A DNA stretch of 64,000 nt from contig CM062386.1 of NCBI GenBank assembly GCA_031310005.1, forward strand, positions 2,108,001-2,172,000, in the 5' to 3' direction. The notes below the pieces were generated by a model. It searched no databases. It saw only the letters and a program-made list of their open reading frames with translations, and was not told the DNA's origin. The translations under genes and the position numbers were made by a program. Every line of letters starts with the position of its first letter. Position 1 is the first letter of the stretch. Source of the stretch: Dactylellina haptotyla (Eukaryota > Ascomycota > Orbiliomycetes > Orbiliales > Orbiliaceae). This document shows, one piece after another, positions 1-11,173 of this stretch.

Positions 1-322
1 ACACCATATTCACGTCGTCTGAGAAGGCCCGTGATACTAAGCGAAGATTTATAGGTGGTATTGTGAGGTCTTCTTGGTACGCTATCTGCATGCCACAGAA
101 GTTACCTTCGTCAAGGTCATCGATTCGGAGGTGGTGGTCGAGCTTGTTGTTCCTGCTGCCCGGAGTTTTAGATAATATTGCCAGCCCCGGGTTGTGAGTC
201 CCAGTGGATATAATAGCAGTAGATAATTTGATTTTTGCATGAACTTCTGAGATCAGTAGCTCTTCGTATATCATAAATCTTATTTCCAAGGGTAGCAAGA
301 ACCAGTGGTTTTCGCCATCCAT
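1..322 (-). CDS. 2EXR-domain (F-box-like) protein, 5' part only
   Basis: An open frame starts with ATG at 322 and runs leftward without a stop for 107 codons, off the window edge. The N-terminus shows the 2EXR / F-box-like pattern common in filamentous ascomycetes: WFLLPLEIRFMIYEELL near residues 7-23, and PPINLRLVSRAFSDDV near the end, where family members usually have a P-x-LLRVSR-type segment. The family has no well-established biochemical role. By resemblance to F-boxes it may be an adaptor, but that is inference. It is transcribed away from the 2EXR gene starting at 1055, sharing a 732-base intergenic region. The C-terminal part and any introns lie outside the window. Confidence 0.7.
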   Translation of the reverse strand, partial: MDGENHWFLLPLEIRFMIYEELLISEVHAKIKLSTAIISTGTHNPGLAILSKTPGSRNNKLDHHLRIDDLDEGNFCGMQIAYQEDLTIPPINLRLVSRAFSDDVNMV

Positions 323-1054
323 TATATCGACTATATTTTACGCCGCTTCTTCGATACCAGTTGAATAGATAAGGTTATAATATATCTTCGAGACGGAATT
401 GTTTTTATTTGTGAGAAATACACGATGACAAAGTTAAGCTACTACATATCGTACGTGTCCCCGCTACTAATATCAATGCTCTCGAGATATGCTGTTGATC
501 AATATGCAACGATGCGCGGAGCAAGGGTAACATTTGGTTCTAAATCCAGCCGGGTTGAGAGCACCGAGTGCACTATGCTTTAGGTACACAGTATCTCGTG
601 GATCTGTTGATCATTCGATCTTTATAATTATATAATTCCGGTATCCCATGCTACACACCCGCCTAAAAACGTGTTGCGAAGTCGTTAAAAAGTAGCTTTT
701 CCAGTATCCCGGCTGCCTTTTTTAGCTCTCAGCTCAATGCGGTAGCACAGCTGCGATGAGTAACCGCGGACTGGCGGAAAGACCCTCGAGTTTGGGGTAA
801 TATAATTTAACTTTGTCATTTCGCCGCGATCGACTCTTTGATATGCATATCTCTCTATTCGTTGACTAGAACTCTGTGAAATCCGGAGTACATAAAGGAA
901 ACCCTAACTACTGTTATCTCATCTTTTTTATATCAAAGAACGCACAGCACCAGGTGCGATTTATTCGACTATAGTTGTCGGACCTTGATTTTCGTGAATC
1001 GAAAACTAACTTTAAGTTCGCTTCAGAACTTCGGAACCCGAACAATATTCCGAG
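323..1054. other. Intergenic, divergent promoter region
   Basis: This AT-rich stretch separates two divergently transcribed 2EXR genes and must hold both promoters. I see no RNA gene or credible coding frame in it. Confidence 0.5.
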
Positions 1055-2114
1055 ATGGACCATACTGTTTCGCCATTCCTTCTACTCCCGCCTGAAATCC
1101 GGATCCAAATATACAACTACCTTCTCATTTTTCCAGAAACGGAAGAGCTCTTTCTCGGTAGAAGTCATAGTTTCGCTCGTCCTGTTGCCGATGTCGCAAT
1201 ACTTCGTGTAAACAAGCAAATCCACGACGAGACATCGACTATTCTTTACTCGAAAAATGTCTTTCTTTTTGAGATATCTTTGGACGCGGTAGCTGTGACT
1301 AGTAGAGCAGAGTGGACTTGTACAAAATATTCCTTTCTGGTAACATGGGAGTCATGCTGGGAAAGATTCCAGTACCGCTGTTCTACACCATATTCGTAAG
1401 ACCGGCGAATTTTCTGGGAGGCGTTTGCTTGATGAAATACTCACGTTTGTTATTTTCTTCATAAATAGGAAAGGCATTTTATATGCAGAAACCTCGAAAC
1501 CAGATCTTGATCTCCAGGGAAACCTAGAATCAGAGACAGCTTATTGCCCAGCAACCCGGTACCGCCATTTACTCCGTCAGATAAAAATTCGGATAATAGA
1601 TAGACGATACGATTCGATCAATCCGCTCTACGTCATGGTTCCCGAGAAGTTCCTGGAAGGCCTGCAGCTTCTCATGCAGCCATTCGTGGATCACATTCGG
1701 CCAGTATTTGAACCCGCACGCGACAAAATCCATGTCCATGTTGGAATTTATTCCGTTCAACACATGCAGAAGGTTCAAATAAAAGGCAGCCATCTGAATC
1801 GGAAGAAACATCCGGGAGTACCACACCCTCGGGATTTAGATGAAGCATATTTTCCGATATACTCCGAGCTTCTCGAGATTGCTTGGCCGTGGACGAGAGT
1901 ACCTTGGCGATACACTCTTCAGACACCCGTTGACCAGAAGATCCAGGGTATTCGCAATGAGATTTTCCAGAGCTGCACTGTATATGCGAATAAGAACGGA
2001 CCGCTAGTTTTGGAGGGACTAAGATTGAAGCCGTATCAATCTTGGATTATCATGGGAGGTAGACGTATTTTGAAAGATCGGAGTGATACGTACGATAAAT
2101 ACTGGAAGTGGTAG
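1055..2114 (+). CDS. 2EXR-domain (F-box-like) protein
   Basis: Two exons, 1055-1395 and 1469-2114, give 328 residues. The 73-nt intron (GTAAG...AATAG) restores frame exactly: two bases left over in exon 1 pair with one base in exon 2. The N-terminus has FLLLPPEIRIQIYNYLL (about residues 8-24), followed by VADVAILRVNKQIHDET near residues 45-61, the two halves of a 2EXR domain. The rest is a mixed alpha/beta region with no motif I recognise. The first of the two nearby ATGs was rejected because only this frame carries the domain. The function is unknown. It is one of at least four F-box-like genes in the first 12 kb. Confidence 0.75.
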
Positions 2115-4216
2115 TATGGGTGCACCGTTTGGATATCCTATGTCAGAAGAGATAGATACCTACATATGTTAGGTGCTATAGTCGGTGGTTGGTTAGGTTG
2201 TAAACTTTTGACCTACCAGGAAAATAGGTAATATACACTATGTAGTATACCTGTTGGAAACCTAAATTCGACAAACCATTGCCTTCATCACGATCATTAA
2301 TCCCTTTAACAATAGTGGTTCCATGATAATTGCTTGGCTCCCCCGATTTAGGACTAGCGATAGTGAGCCCCAACGAGGTCGCTCTGTTAATTATTGAGGT
2401 AATGCAAAAGCTTAAGCTCAATTTCGATATGATAGAATAATTATACTAGCATGTGCATAGGATATGCTACAGCGTTAAGAAATTAATGCGGCGATACTAA
2501 ACTAAAGACCTTGCGAAAGTATATTATCTTACTGCGTTTAAGCGTCGAATTTTCGCCAGGGCTAAAATAGGAAGCAGGTGCCAAAATAAGGTCTTGTTAT
2601 CGAGGATCCGTTGGTTTTTCAAAACAGTATACCGGCCTGAAGTAGCCTGAAAGAAGAAATAAAGAAGTGTAAATTGTTCGCGATATTCCCCTAATTGTGG
2701 ATACCAGACATCGCCCCATTAGGAGAGCATAGTCGCCAAGGGTGAGCCAAGATCTTGCCCATGGAAAGCCTTCATGGAGGCTTAAAACGACCTCTCCCCA
2801 GCAGGATCGAGAATTCATTGCCTTGTCATAAAACCGACGCAGGCCCACTCGGTAGGTCAAGGTTCAGGATGGAGCTTTCATACCCGAGGCTGCATTATAA
2901 AATGAAGCGGCGTTAGCTAGATGGGTCGGCAAGACGATCTCTATTGGGGGTGGGTCTGTGCTGTCACCGTGATCCAGGAGCGGCTGTTTCTTTGCAGAAT
3001 TTTAGTTTGTGGGCCATAGCTTCGTCTCGAAACGCTGCACCAATAGTCAAAAGTATTAAAGGGATACTATTATTGGTGCTATTATTATTCTGTAATTCCT
3101 ATTTATTCTTTCCTGGTGAATTGGAGCTGGAGAGCTCGCGAGCAGGTAGCTTCCGAAATACGACATGCCCAACGCAAGGAGGTAGATGCATCTGGATGTC
3201 GATCGCCCGCAAAATCTCTAGCTCCGGGAAACGAAAAATAAAGTGAAGAGCAAGTGGAACTAGATTCTCTAGGCAAAGTTTTAAGTCATTCGGTGCTTGG
3301 AAAACTCGTTCGGAAGCCCATTTTGTCCACTCTATCCTGAGCAATAGCACTAACCGCTACTGTATACTGTCACGTCGAAACTGCACAACGCGTGCTTCTT
3401 TCTGACGACGGCCGAGCTGCAATGTAACGATGAAATATCGAATAAGCGATATTCTAGGTATGAGATCAACTGCAATTCTAGTCCTCTTTTGGCAGTGTTT
3501 GGAGAAACATTTCTCTGGCGCCCGAGTCGGGGTCAATATACGCGGTTGTGGTTGTCGACCCGTTAGCCTCAAGTTAGGCCGCAGCAAGCGGCCCTTTGTG
3601 TTGTGGGGATGTGATCCCTGCACCCACGCAACAAACTCATGTCAACCAACACCAGATGGCGGGTGGCCGAGTTATTGAGTATTCTCGTGGAGAGAACATG
3701 TGCATTAGAAATGCTATATAGTCGGCTACTGGGCCTTGCAAGGTGGTGAGAGGCGACATACAGGATACAAACCCGAGGAAATCAGGGTGTGGGTCCGTGT
3801 GTAGACCACTAACGAGGTTGTCAGGATAAAACTCTATTGTAAATATATGCAATGAAGTATAGCATCAATGCTGCGCCCCTCTTTTGGGGTCGTGATTCTA
3901 GCGTGAATGGGTCTGGTATATGACGGTATTCTCAGGCCGTGTCAACCAGACGAGAAGACCTGACTTCTATAAAGCCACGTCGGTGCCTTTCATGAATTGA
4001 ATGAGAGAGCTTTGCCGAACATTCCTTTTCCGTAGGCAGTTGTTGGCGTGCTAGACGGTATCGACATCTATTTTGGAATTATTTCTCCGTCACTCATTTT
4101 ATTACACTCGTTATAACCGGGGTTTATTTCGGTTTCACTCCTTTGCGACGCTCGTTATTGTTTAAGGTTCCGTTGGTTGACCACTAACAGGAATCTCTGG
4201 TATCCAACCTGCCATT
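2115..4216. other. Gene-free stretch upstream of the LysM-tyrosinase gene
   Basis: About 2.1 kb with only short open frames (up to about 100 codons) on both strands, none with a domain I recognise. The 3' end of the 2EXR gene and the promoter of the tyrosinase gene must lie here. A minus-strand frame at 3099-3350 has a leucine-rich run resembling text seen in F-box proteins, but this is too weak to call. Confidence 0.4.
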
Positions 4217-7200
4217 ATGATTTACAGCAATATTTTCGCGAAAGCCCTTGTTTGGGGACTTTCGTTTCATGCAGCTGTCCAGCCGGTATTCGCCGTGCCC
4301 GTCGAGGTGGAAAACACGCTCGAGAGGCGCTATAGGCGATACGACGATGAGGAATTGGACAAGCGGACGCAGCAGGTCCTTGTCACTGGGGGCTGCCACA
4401 AATGGGGGGATCGAGTGCGCAGAGGTGATACCTGCGCCTCGGCGGCCAAACGAAACGGCATCACCGTAGCCCAACTTCTCAAGTATGGACCCTTGACCTT
4501 CCCGAATATACCTGAATTGCAATCGTGAAATGCATTTGAAGGCAAAGTGCGTTGTCGGGTGTTGTGGACTAATCGGGAAATCGGCCTGCAGGTACAACCC
4601 CGTTTTGAGAAACAACTGCGCTCGCTTCAGCAGCCACCAGAACGCAATCATTTGCCGGTGCCCGCCGCCAAAGAAGTCGACGACGTGCACGAAGACGACG
4701 ACGACCAGCTGTACGTCTTCGAAGTTGACCGCCAAGACGACACCAATCCAGTCTTCTACCACAGAGTCGGATATCGACTCTTCAACATCTGAGGTTGATT
4801 CTTCCACTTCTGAAGTCGATAGTTCCACATCCGAGGTTGAACCCTCGACCACTTCGAGAACGACCACTACTTCTCGAACAACCACAACCTCGAGTACCAC
4901 GACAACCTCGAGGACTACCACTCCAAGGACGACTACGACTTCAAGGACTACCACCACCTCAAGTAGCACAACCACGACTCCGAGAACTACCACTCCTAGC
5001 ACCACAACCCCGAGGACTACTACCACCTCGAGGACTACTACCACCTCGAGTACCACCACTACTTCGAGGACCACCACTACTTCGAGAACCACTACTACTT
5101 CTAGAACTACCACCACTTCTAGAACTACCACCACTTCTAGCACTACCACTACCTCTAGGACTACTACTACTTCGAGGACTACTACCACGTCTAGGACTAC
5201 TACTACGTCTAAAACTACCACTACTTCGGCGAAGCCGAGTGCGAGCTCCTATGCAATCGTTGGAGCCGGCGTTGGTACCGGTGGTACCTGCGTTGATAGA
5301 CAGGAGATCACCAACTTACAGAACCAGCAACCAGATGTTTTCAATATGCTCCTCCTCGCCATGGTCCAGATCCAGAGTGCCAATTCCAGTGACCCACTGA
5401 GTTGGTTTGGTATTTCCGGTAAGTAGTTATTTAAGGCCCCCTCTGGGTATTCTCTAATAGTTACTCATTGGTATTAATAAAATATACTTTCGTTAGGAAT
5501 CCACGGTTACCCGTACGTTGAGCCGCTTTTTTAAAACGCACTTCTGGAGACACGAGGCTATTTTATTAACGCATTTTCTCACATAACAGAATCGCTGCTT
5601 GGCCTGATCCGAACGAGAAGGGGAACTTCAACCACATGGGGTATTGTCCTCATGGCACTGTGATTGTATGAACCATTCTCCCCCCCTTTCCATTTGTCGC
5701 TGGTTTAGTGCTAAGTTTTGTGATGTTATAGTTCGGTACATGGCATAGACCTTACATGATTGCGTTGGAGGTAAGCTCATATATATCCTGAAAGTTTTGT
5801 CTAAACTCAAAATCTAAACAAAGCTCATAGCAAACGCTCTACAATGTCGCTCAAGATATTGCAAGCCAATTCTCCGGTAGTAATAAAGATAAATATGTTG
5901 CAGCCGCGAAGTTGGTCCGCTGGCCGTAAGTGCTGACACAATGCAGTTTGGTCGACGTCAATTGCTCCAGATATCATATGACTAACTTTCTTCTTAAAGG
6001 TACTGGGACTGGATCTCTTCCAATGGCAAGGGTGCATTCCCTGCGGTCACCTTACAAAAATCTATCCAAGTCACAACACCCACCGGCCAAAAGACTATCG
6101 ACAACCCGTTCTTCAGCTACAAGTTCAAGACAGCCACTGAGGTAGCAGCTCTGCAAGACAGTGATAGGGTAAGTAGCCATAGCTTCCTAGCACTTAGCAG
6201 ACTCCGGGGTTCTAACGATGGATTAGTGGCGTGGAGTTCAAAATACGGTTCGAGCCGTAAGCCAAGGCTCCGTAAGCAATGACGCTGCTGCAAGCAAAGC
6301 CATAGCTACTACTTTCAACTCGTACGTATCGAACTCCCTCCTGAGGCGCGAAGTTTTAGCTAAAATTTAATTCGTTTCCGGTAGCCGACTTAAAGATACA
6401 TACGATGCCCTAATAAATATTACTTCGTTTCAAGAATTCAGTAGTACGCTTGAAATGATCCACGGTGGAGTTCACAACCAGATTGGCGGCTTCATGCGGA
6501 ACCCCGAGTATTCTGCCTTCGATCCAATTTTCTGGTAATTTAACCCCAATCTAACCTTATGTTTGTCTAAATTGTCCTCCAAAGGACATCTATCTTGGGA
6601 TTCCGCTAATCAACTTCATTTTCAACATCAGGCTTCATCACAATGAAATCGACCGACTCTTGGCTATGTGGCAGGCTGCCAATCCAGGTCAGCTGCTTAC
6701 TCCGGGGGATGCTGTGGAAACTTTCCAGAGAATAGCGAAGGATGGAGACATGGACGATATAAACACCCCTCTTTATCCTTTCAAGCATGCGGATGGATCG
6801 TGGTGGACATCCAAAGATGTTTCGGCCGCTCGTGGGATTTGGCGTTACGGCTACGGATTCCCTGAAGTTCCATGTTCTCGAGATAGCAATACCGACACAC
6901 AACTTGACGACTTCTCGACGAGCCAGATCAACGTGCTATATAACCCCGTTATTAGGCCAACCATGGTCCAGGCAGCACCTCCTATGTCAACCAAAGTCGA
7001 GGGAGCAGCACCTCCTCCTAAGGCGACCAGCGCAGGTTTAGCCTCGACTACGATGGATGAACAGGCGCCTGATACAACTTCCACCGCAGTAGAAGAAATG
7101 GAGGACGCAGCAGCGCCTAGTGAAACACCCGACAGAGCAGAAGAAATTGACACCGAGACTCCAAGCCCAGTATCTACTAAACCAGCTGCCCAAACCAGTA

Positions 7201-7884
7201 CTGCTATAGTGTGGCATGGTGCCACGTTCCCACGCAACAGCGTACTTGAATGGTCTGCTAACATCGTCGTTGATCAATCCGAGCTCGAGGGATCCTTTTC
7301 TATCCTCCTCTTCCTCGGAACACCTCCAACTGATCCAAAGAAATGGGATATTTCTGACACAAAGGTCGGCGATCTGTCCATATTTGGTAGCGATGGCGTG
7401 AGAATGAAATCTAAAGTCGTGGCTTCTGCTGTTTCGCTTACGAATGCCTTGAAAGCAAGGGGCGTCACCGGAACAGAAGAAGAGATTGAAGACTACCTAA
7501 AGAAAAACCTAACCTGGCGATGCTTGGGTGTAAGTCACACCTTGCCTTCATCGGTTAATTTACCGTTCTTAGAAGGTTTTGCTGACGAGCCCAATTCTGT
7601 GCGAAATATAGGATGACGAGGATGTTGATATTAAAAAATTAAACTCGCTGAAAGTCGGTGTCACCAGCAAAATGGTTACTCCGCCAACAAGCAACAACCG
7701 GAGGCCGAAATTCAGCACACCAGAACTCAAGACATCGATCACCGAAGATAAGGACGCCGGTGTTGCGGATCCAGAAGAGTTGACGAAGCCTCAAGACAAA
7801 CAAGGCGAAGCACAAACATCCGTGCTTGGTGCCGTCCCAACAAATGTCATTACCACCCCAAACAAAAGCGTAAAAAAGCTTTGA
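4217..7884 (+). CDS. Secreted LysM-tyrosinase fusion protein
   Basis: Eleven exons (4217-4482, 4592-5418, 5497-5512, 5590-5665, 5732-5770, 5831-5925, 6000-6168, 6227-6321, 6385-6534, 6632-7529, 7612-7884) join in frame to 967 residues. Order: signal peptide (about 1-26); Lys-Arg site at 49-50; one LysM domain (about 60-113, with RRGDTCASAAKRNGITVAQL then KYNPVLRNNC); a Thr/Ser stalk (about 118-300); a tyrosinase domain; an acidic Pro/Ala/Thr linker; and a tyrosinase C-terminal domain ending near NLTWRC. CuA histidines appear at H367, H391 and H400 (GIHGYP, CPHGTV, TWHRPY). CuB has H554 and H558 (HGGVH) plus the HH pair at 580-581 (FWLHHNEID), so both copper sites look complete. Expected role: o-hydroxylation or oxidation of phenols outside the cell, held on chitin or GlcNAc polymers by LysM. 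The joint activity is inference. Confidence 0.88.
4845..5225 (+). repeat. Degenerate minisatellite encoding Thr/Ser stalk
   Basis: Short in-frame units encoding TTTTS, with R or S between, repeat about two dozen times inside exon 2 of the LysM-tyrosinase gene. The copies use varied Thr codons, so they are partly diverged. Upstream, an STSEVD unit is repeated four times (about 4785-4845). Such stalks are usually O-glycosylated spacers. The repeats also keep a long antisense frame open (4184-5221), which is an artefact. Confidence 0.85.
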
Positions 7885-8667
7885 TATATTTAGGTTTTTG
7901 GGGGTGACAACGAGTACCACAGATTGGAAGGGTTTGGGGATTATACCCCCAATTGATAGCCAGGTTTTTAAGTATGGAGGGCTTAAAAACCATGGATATT
8001 TGATGAATTGAAGACTTTACGAAACATTATCTGAACGACTCGCATTTCTATCGATAGTTACAGACATCTAGTATAGTCATTTATGTACCGGATATACGCG
8101 AGATTTGAGTGGAGATTATTTGAATTTCGACAGAAAATAGCAGGTTAAGACCAATAGAAGATTTTTGATGACTACTGAGCTATTATTATCCGAGGTATGA
8201 ACTAGTTGACGAATGATGTCATGATCTAAAGCAGCCTCGGAATGACAACAGCTCCATTTAAACTGCTGCTTCTGCTCGACCAGTAGCATACCATTCCATA
8301 CCATCTCTAACACCACACCTGCTTTGGGTGCCATGCAGAAGCCGCGTTGTCTCCTCGAGCCAAAGTCAAATGCCTCAGCATGGCCACGTCGAAATGCTTC
8401 GTTCTCCTACCGAATCCAAACAAGATCGATAATCCCTGCCAGATCGGGCCGCGATCTCTGCCAGGGCACGAAGCGGGCCATGCCGTCCACGATTCAGCGC
8501 TCCAGGGTGCGGAATCACTATAAAATGCCCGATTTCTGCTTGATATATTCTATTAAAGTTGCAAACCTTTATCTTCGATCGAACTGCTATTAAATATACT
8601 GCTCTTTATAAATATCAAATAAACATCAAGGCATTTAACCATTATATACTGGTTCTATCACTAAAAA
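7885..8667. other. Intergenic, upstream of SET-domain gene
   Basis: Holds the tyrosinase 3' untranslated region and the promoter of the SET-domain gene. No coding frame is convincing. Confidence 0.5.
8519..8525 (+). promoter_or_regulatory. Candidate TATA box of SET-domain gene
   Basis: TATAAAA lies about 143 bases upstream of the ATG at 8668, a plausible distance for a fungal TATA box with a leader of about 100 bases. Confidence 0.45.
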
Positions 8668-9246
8668 ATGGTGGACTCCGGCCTGATCGACCCCACAACC
8701 ATCTCCGGGCCAATCCCTCCCGCCTTCCCACTGTCGCAAAACAACCTGGAAAAGGTCATGGAATACAAGCACAACGAATTCGGCCAGCTCAGCACCGTCG
8801 CCCGAATCGATCTACCTAGAGGCTCCCATTTCTGCTATATAACAACCCAAGTCCCCGTGCCCGGGTCCAGCTGGTCGTCCATCCAGACCAGCAAGACGGA
8901 TCACATCGAACTCACCTCGGGACTGGTATATATGAACCATTCATGTGCGCCAACACTCGAAGTCGAGACCTACCCGCCAGATTCGAATGGGGATTACCCG
9001 GACGGCAGGGCGGGGGAGCTCAGGGTTGTGGGGGATAGAGATCTCAAGGCGGGCGAAGAGCTGACTTTTTTCTACCCATGTACCGAATATATCAGTCCAC
9101 GACCGTTCGATTGTCTTTGCGGGGCTGGGGGTGGGGTCTGTATCGGGAAGCAGCAGGGAGCGCATTTCTTGCCTAAGGCGGTCCTGGATCGATATTTCAT
9201 GAATACGCATATTAAAGAGTTAGTTGCGGAGCGGGATACGATTTGA
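8668..9246 (+). CDS. Small SET-domain protein
   Basis: An intronless frame of 192 residues with a good start context (AAAAAATGG). The catalytic half of a SET domain is visible: YMNHSCAPTLEVE near residues 88-100 carries the NHSC motif, and LKAGEELTFFYP near 128-139 carries the GEELTFFYP motif. FDCLCGAGGGVC follows as a post-SET-like cysteine cluster. The N-terminal SET strands are short and diverged. Family members are S-adenosylmethionine-dependent lysine methyltransferases, though small fungal SET proteins often have unknown substrates. It lies between the LysM-tyrosinase gene and two F-box-like genes, on the same strand. Histone activity should not be assumed. Confidence 0.8.
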   Translation: MVDSGLIDPTTISGPIPPAFPLSQNNLEKVMEYKHNEFGQLSTVARIDLPRGSHFCYITTQVPVPGSSWSSIQTSKTDHIELTSGLVYMNHSCAPTLEVETYPPDSNGDYPDGRAGELRVVGDRDLKAGEELTFFYPCTEYISPRPFDCLCGAGGGVCIGKQQGAHFLPKAVLDRYFMNTHIKELVAERDTI

Positions 9247-9806
9247 TATACATATTTAAAAGAAATGGTGTGTCATTTAGCTGAACAGATAGATATATAG
9301 ATAGATAGGGTTGGCAATATAGCAACGGAGATAGGCATCCTCTGTCATCAAGTGGCATTTATTACTTGGCGAGTCAGTTGAAACCTCGGCAAATATTATA
9401 TATTTTCTCGCTCAATAAACGACACCGTCCGCTGCCGACGACAAGAACTAAGCAGTATTTGCGACGGGCCGGTGCCTTGAGGCGTCTTTATAATCCTTCG
9501 CGGACAAGACTATAGCAGTAGCGTTTACATCGAATTGCCCGTGTTGCGTGCGTGTAGGCGGCCTGTGACTCTGCCCGCTAGGCTGAAACGCCCAGCGACG
9601 GCGAGCAGAACCTCTCAGCCTCGTCTTCCGTTTATAAAAACATGATTCAGTCTGTCGTAAACATATACATTACAGCACACGTGTTCGCTTTCCTCGACTT
9701 TTTACGATAAATTGGCATCTGTTTGTCCAAGATCATTCTCACGTCTACTTCATTGCATTCTCAACCAGCCAACAACGTCGAACGAATTGCAGCTGACCTG
9801 CCAAGA
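9247..9806. other. Intergenic with small GATA microsatellite
   Basis: The 3' end of the SET gene and the promoter of the next gene. It includes a short GATA/TATA-type tandem repeat at about 9288-9308. An ACACGTGT palindrome near 9677-9684 is an E-box-like candidate site. Confidence 0.4.
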
Positions 9807-11007
9807 ATGGAGCCGAAAGCAAGGTGAACTCTCACAGTCCTACACCACAGCCAACATCGCGAGCATCAGAGAATTAACAAACAAGGTTTAAAGCATCGAA
9901 ACGCTCCCGCTCGAGATTCAAGAGCAGATACTCGAGTACATTCTATCCCCGGGCCCCAATGTCAACATCATCATCCGCGACGCCTCAACCCTCGAAGAAG
10001 AAAACCACTTCAACGTCCTGCCCAAGAACCCACCGCATCCGTTCGCACGCCATGTCTGCTCTCCAAAACACAAGCCAGCGCTCCCGGCCGTCCGCTGCCG
10101 CCGCGAATGCCAGAATAGAAGATATAAAATCGTCAATAAGACCGGCAAGGGCGTCCATATGTACGCCCTCTCGCTAGTCTACCAGATGTCACCGATTCCA
10201 ACAAACATGCTATGTATATCAAAGAATATCCAACGGGCGGTGGACAGCATCTGGCAGAGATATCGACGCCACACGAAAGCGCTCCTGGATAGTCATATCA
10301 CTCTCAAAGAGCGCCAGAACAGTCGCTACTGCGGGTCGTACAAGATGATATGGTTCTCGGATTTCGTCGAGAATCCCTCGGACGAAATGCTGGAGCTCTG
10401 CCGTACGAGGTGTAGATTCATATTAGATTTGGAAACCAGCGTCTTTGCTACCCTGAGCACGATGACGAAACCGATTGCTCAGAATATTCGCAATATCGTC
10501 GTCCCGTCTAACATGGTGCTGGATACACCTTGGTTTGGAAGCCTTCTCGGGCCCATAGATTCCGTTGGAGTTATTATGGGTGACCAGAAGGAGGTGCCGG
10601 AGTGGTGTCTCAAGCTGCTTCGTGCGAAATACGTGGACAAGGTGGAATGCCTGCGAAGTCGTCGTAACCTTGCCACGGGCCGAAACGGGGTGGTTAAGAT
10701 ACCCTCGAACGTGGAGGATGAAGGAAAGGACAGCTTGGAGTATACTATTCCAGATATTCCGGAGGTCGAAATCGCCCGGCCAGATTTCACGAGTCTATAT
10801 TCGCAGTACAGATGGCCTGTGAATAGACTATCGAGCTCAGAGGTACACGACCGCGGGAGGTATATCTTCAATGCCTTCCGCCTGGGGGATGACTACTACT
10901 ATCAAGGACGAGAAACAGTGGAGGAAATTGTTGACTCGATAAAACCTGAAGCTTGGCGGAGGAAGGCCCCACCGGGGAGGTTGTTGTTCCGTGAGGACAG
11001 GGACTAG
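9807..11007 (+). CDS. F-box-like protein, tandem copy 1
   Basis: Exon 1 is only 17 nt (9807-9823). A 70-nt intron (GTGAAC...AAAG) leads to exon 2 (9894-11007), giving 376 residues. The join yields MEPKASIETLPLEIQEQILEY, an F-box-like start, and the frame then stays open to the stop. A start at the internal Met at 10159 would lose the domain. The middle contains ENPSDEMLELCRTRCRFILD, which matches in spacing and residues a segment of the next gene (NPSPGFLEIVINARFIFDL), so the two are probably diverged tandem duplicates. Function unknown; an adaptor role is only inferred from the F-box-like start. Confidence 0.72.
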
Positions 11008-11173
11008 AAGTCGGTGTCGTGACTCCTGGATATCTGTATATACCTCTGTACAAAAGCGCAAGTTGAGTCTTGCTACTTACAAAATTTATAGTACATAAAT
11101 AGAGATCGAATGCTAGAAACTCATTGATAACCCAGGCTCGACTTGCCATCAATTGTAGCTTCCGTCAGCCATC

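Noticed and set aside
2597-3350. Two minus-strand frames of 83-87 codons in the gene-free region
   Set aside because: No start context, splice partner or domain; one has leucine-rich text resembling F-box proteins but not enough to call a relic.
4184-5221. 345-codon minus-strand frame rich in VVVLEV repeats
   Set aside because: It is the antisense reading of the Thr-codon minisatellite in the tyrosinase stalk; the repeats keep all frames open. It has no domain outside the repeat.
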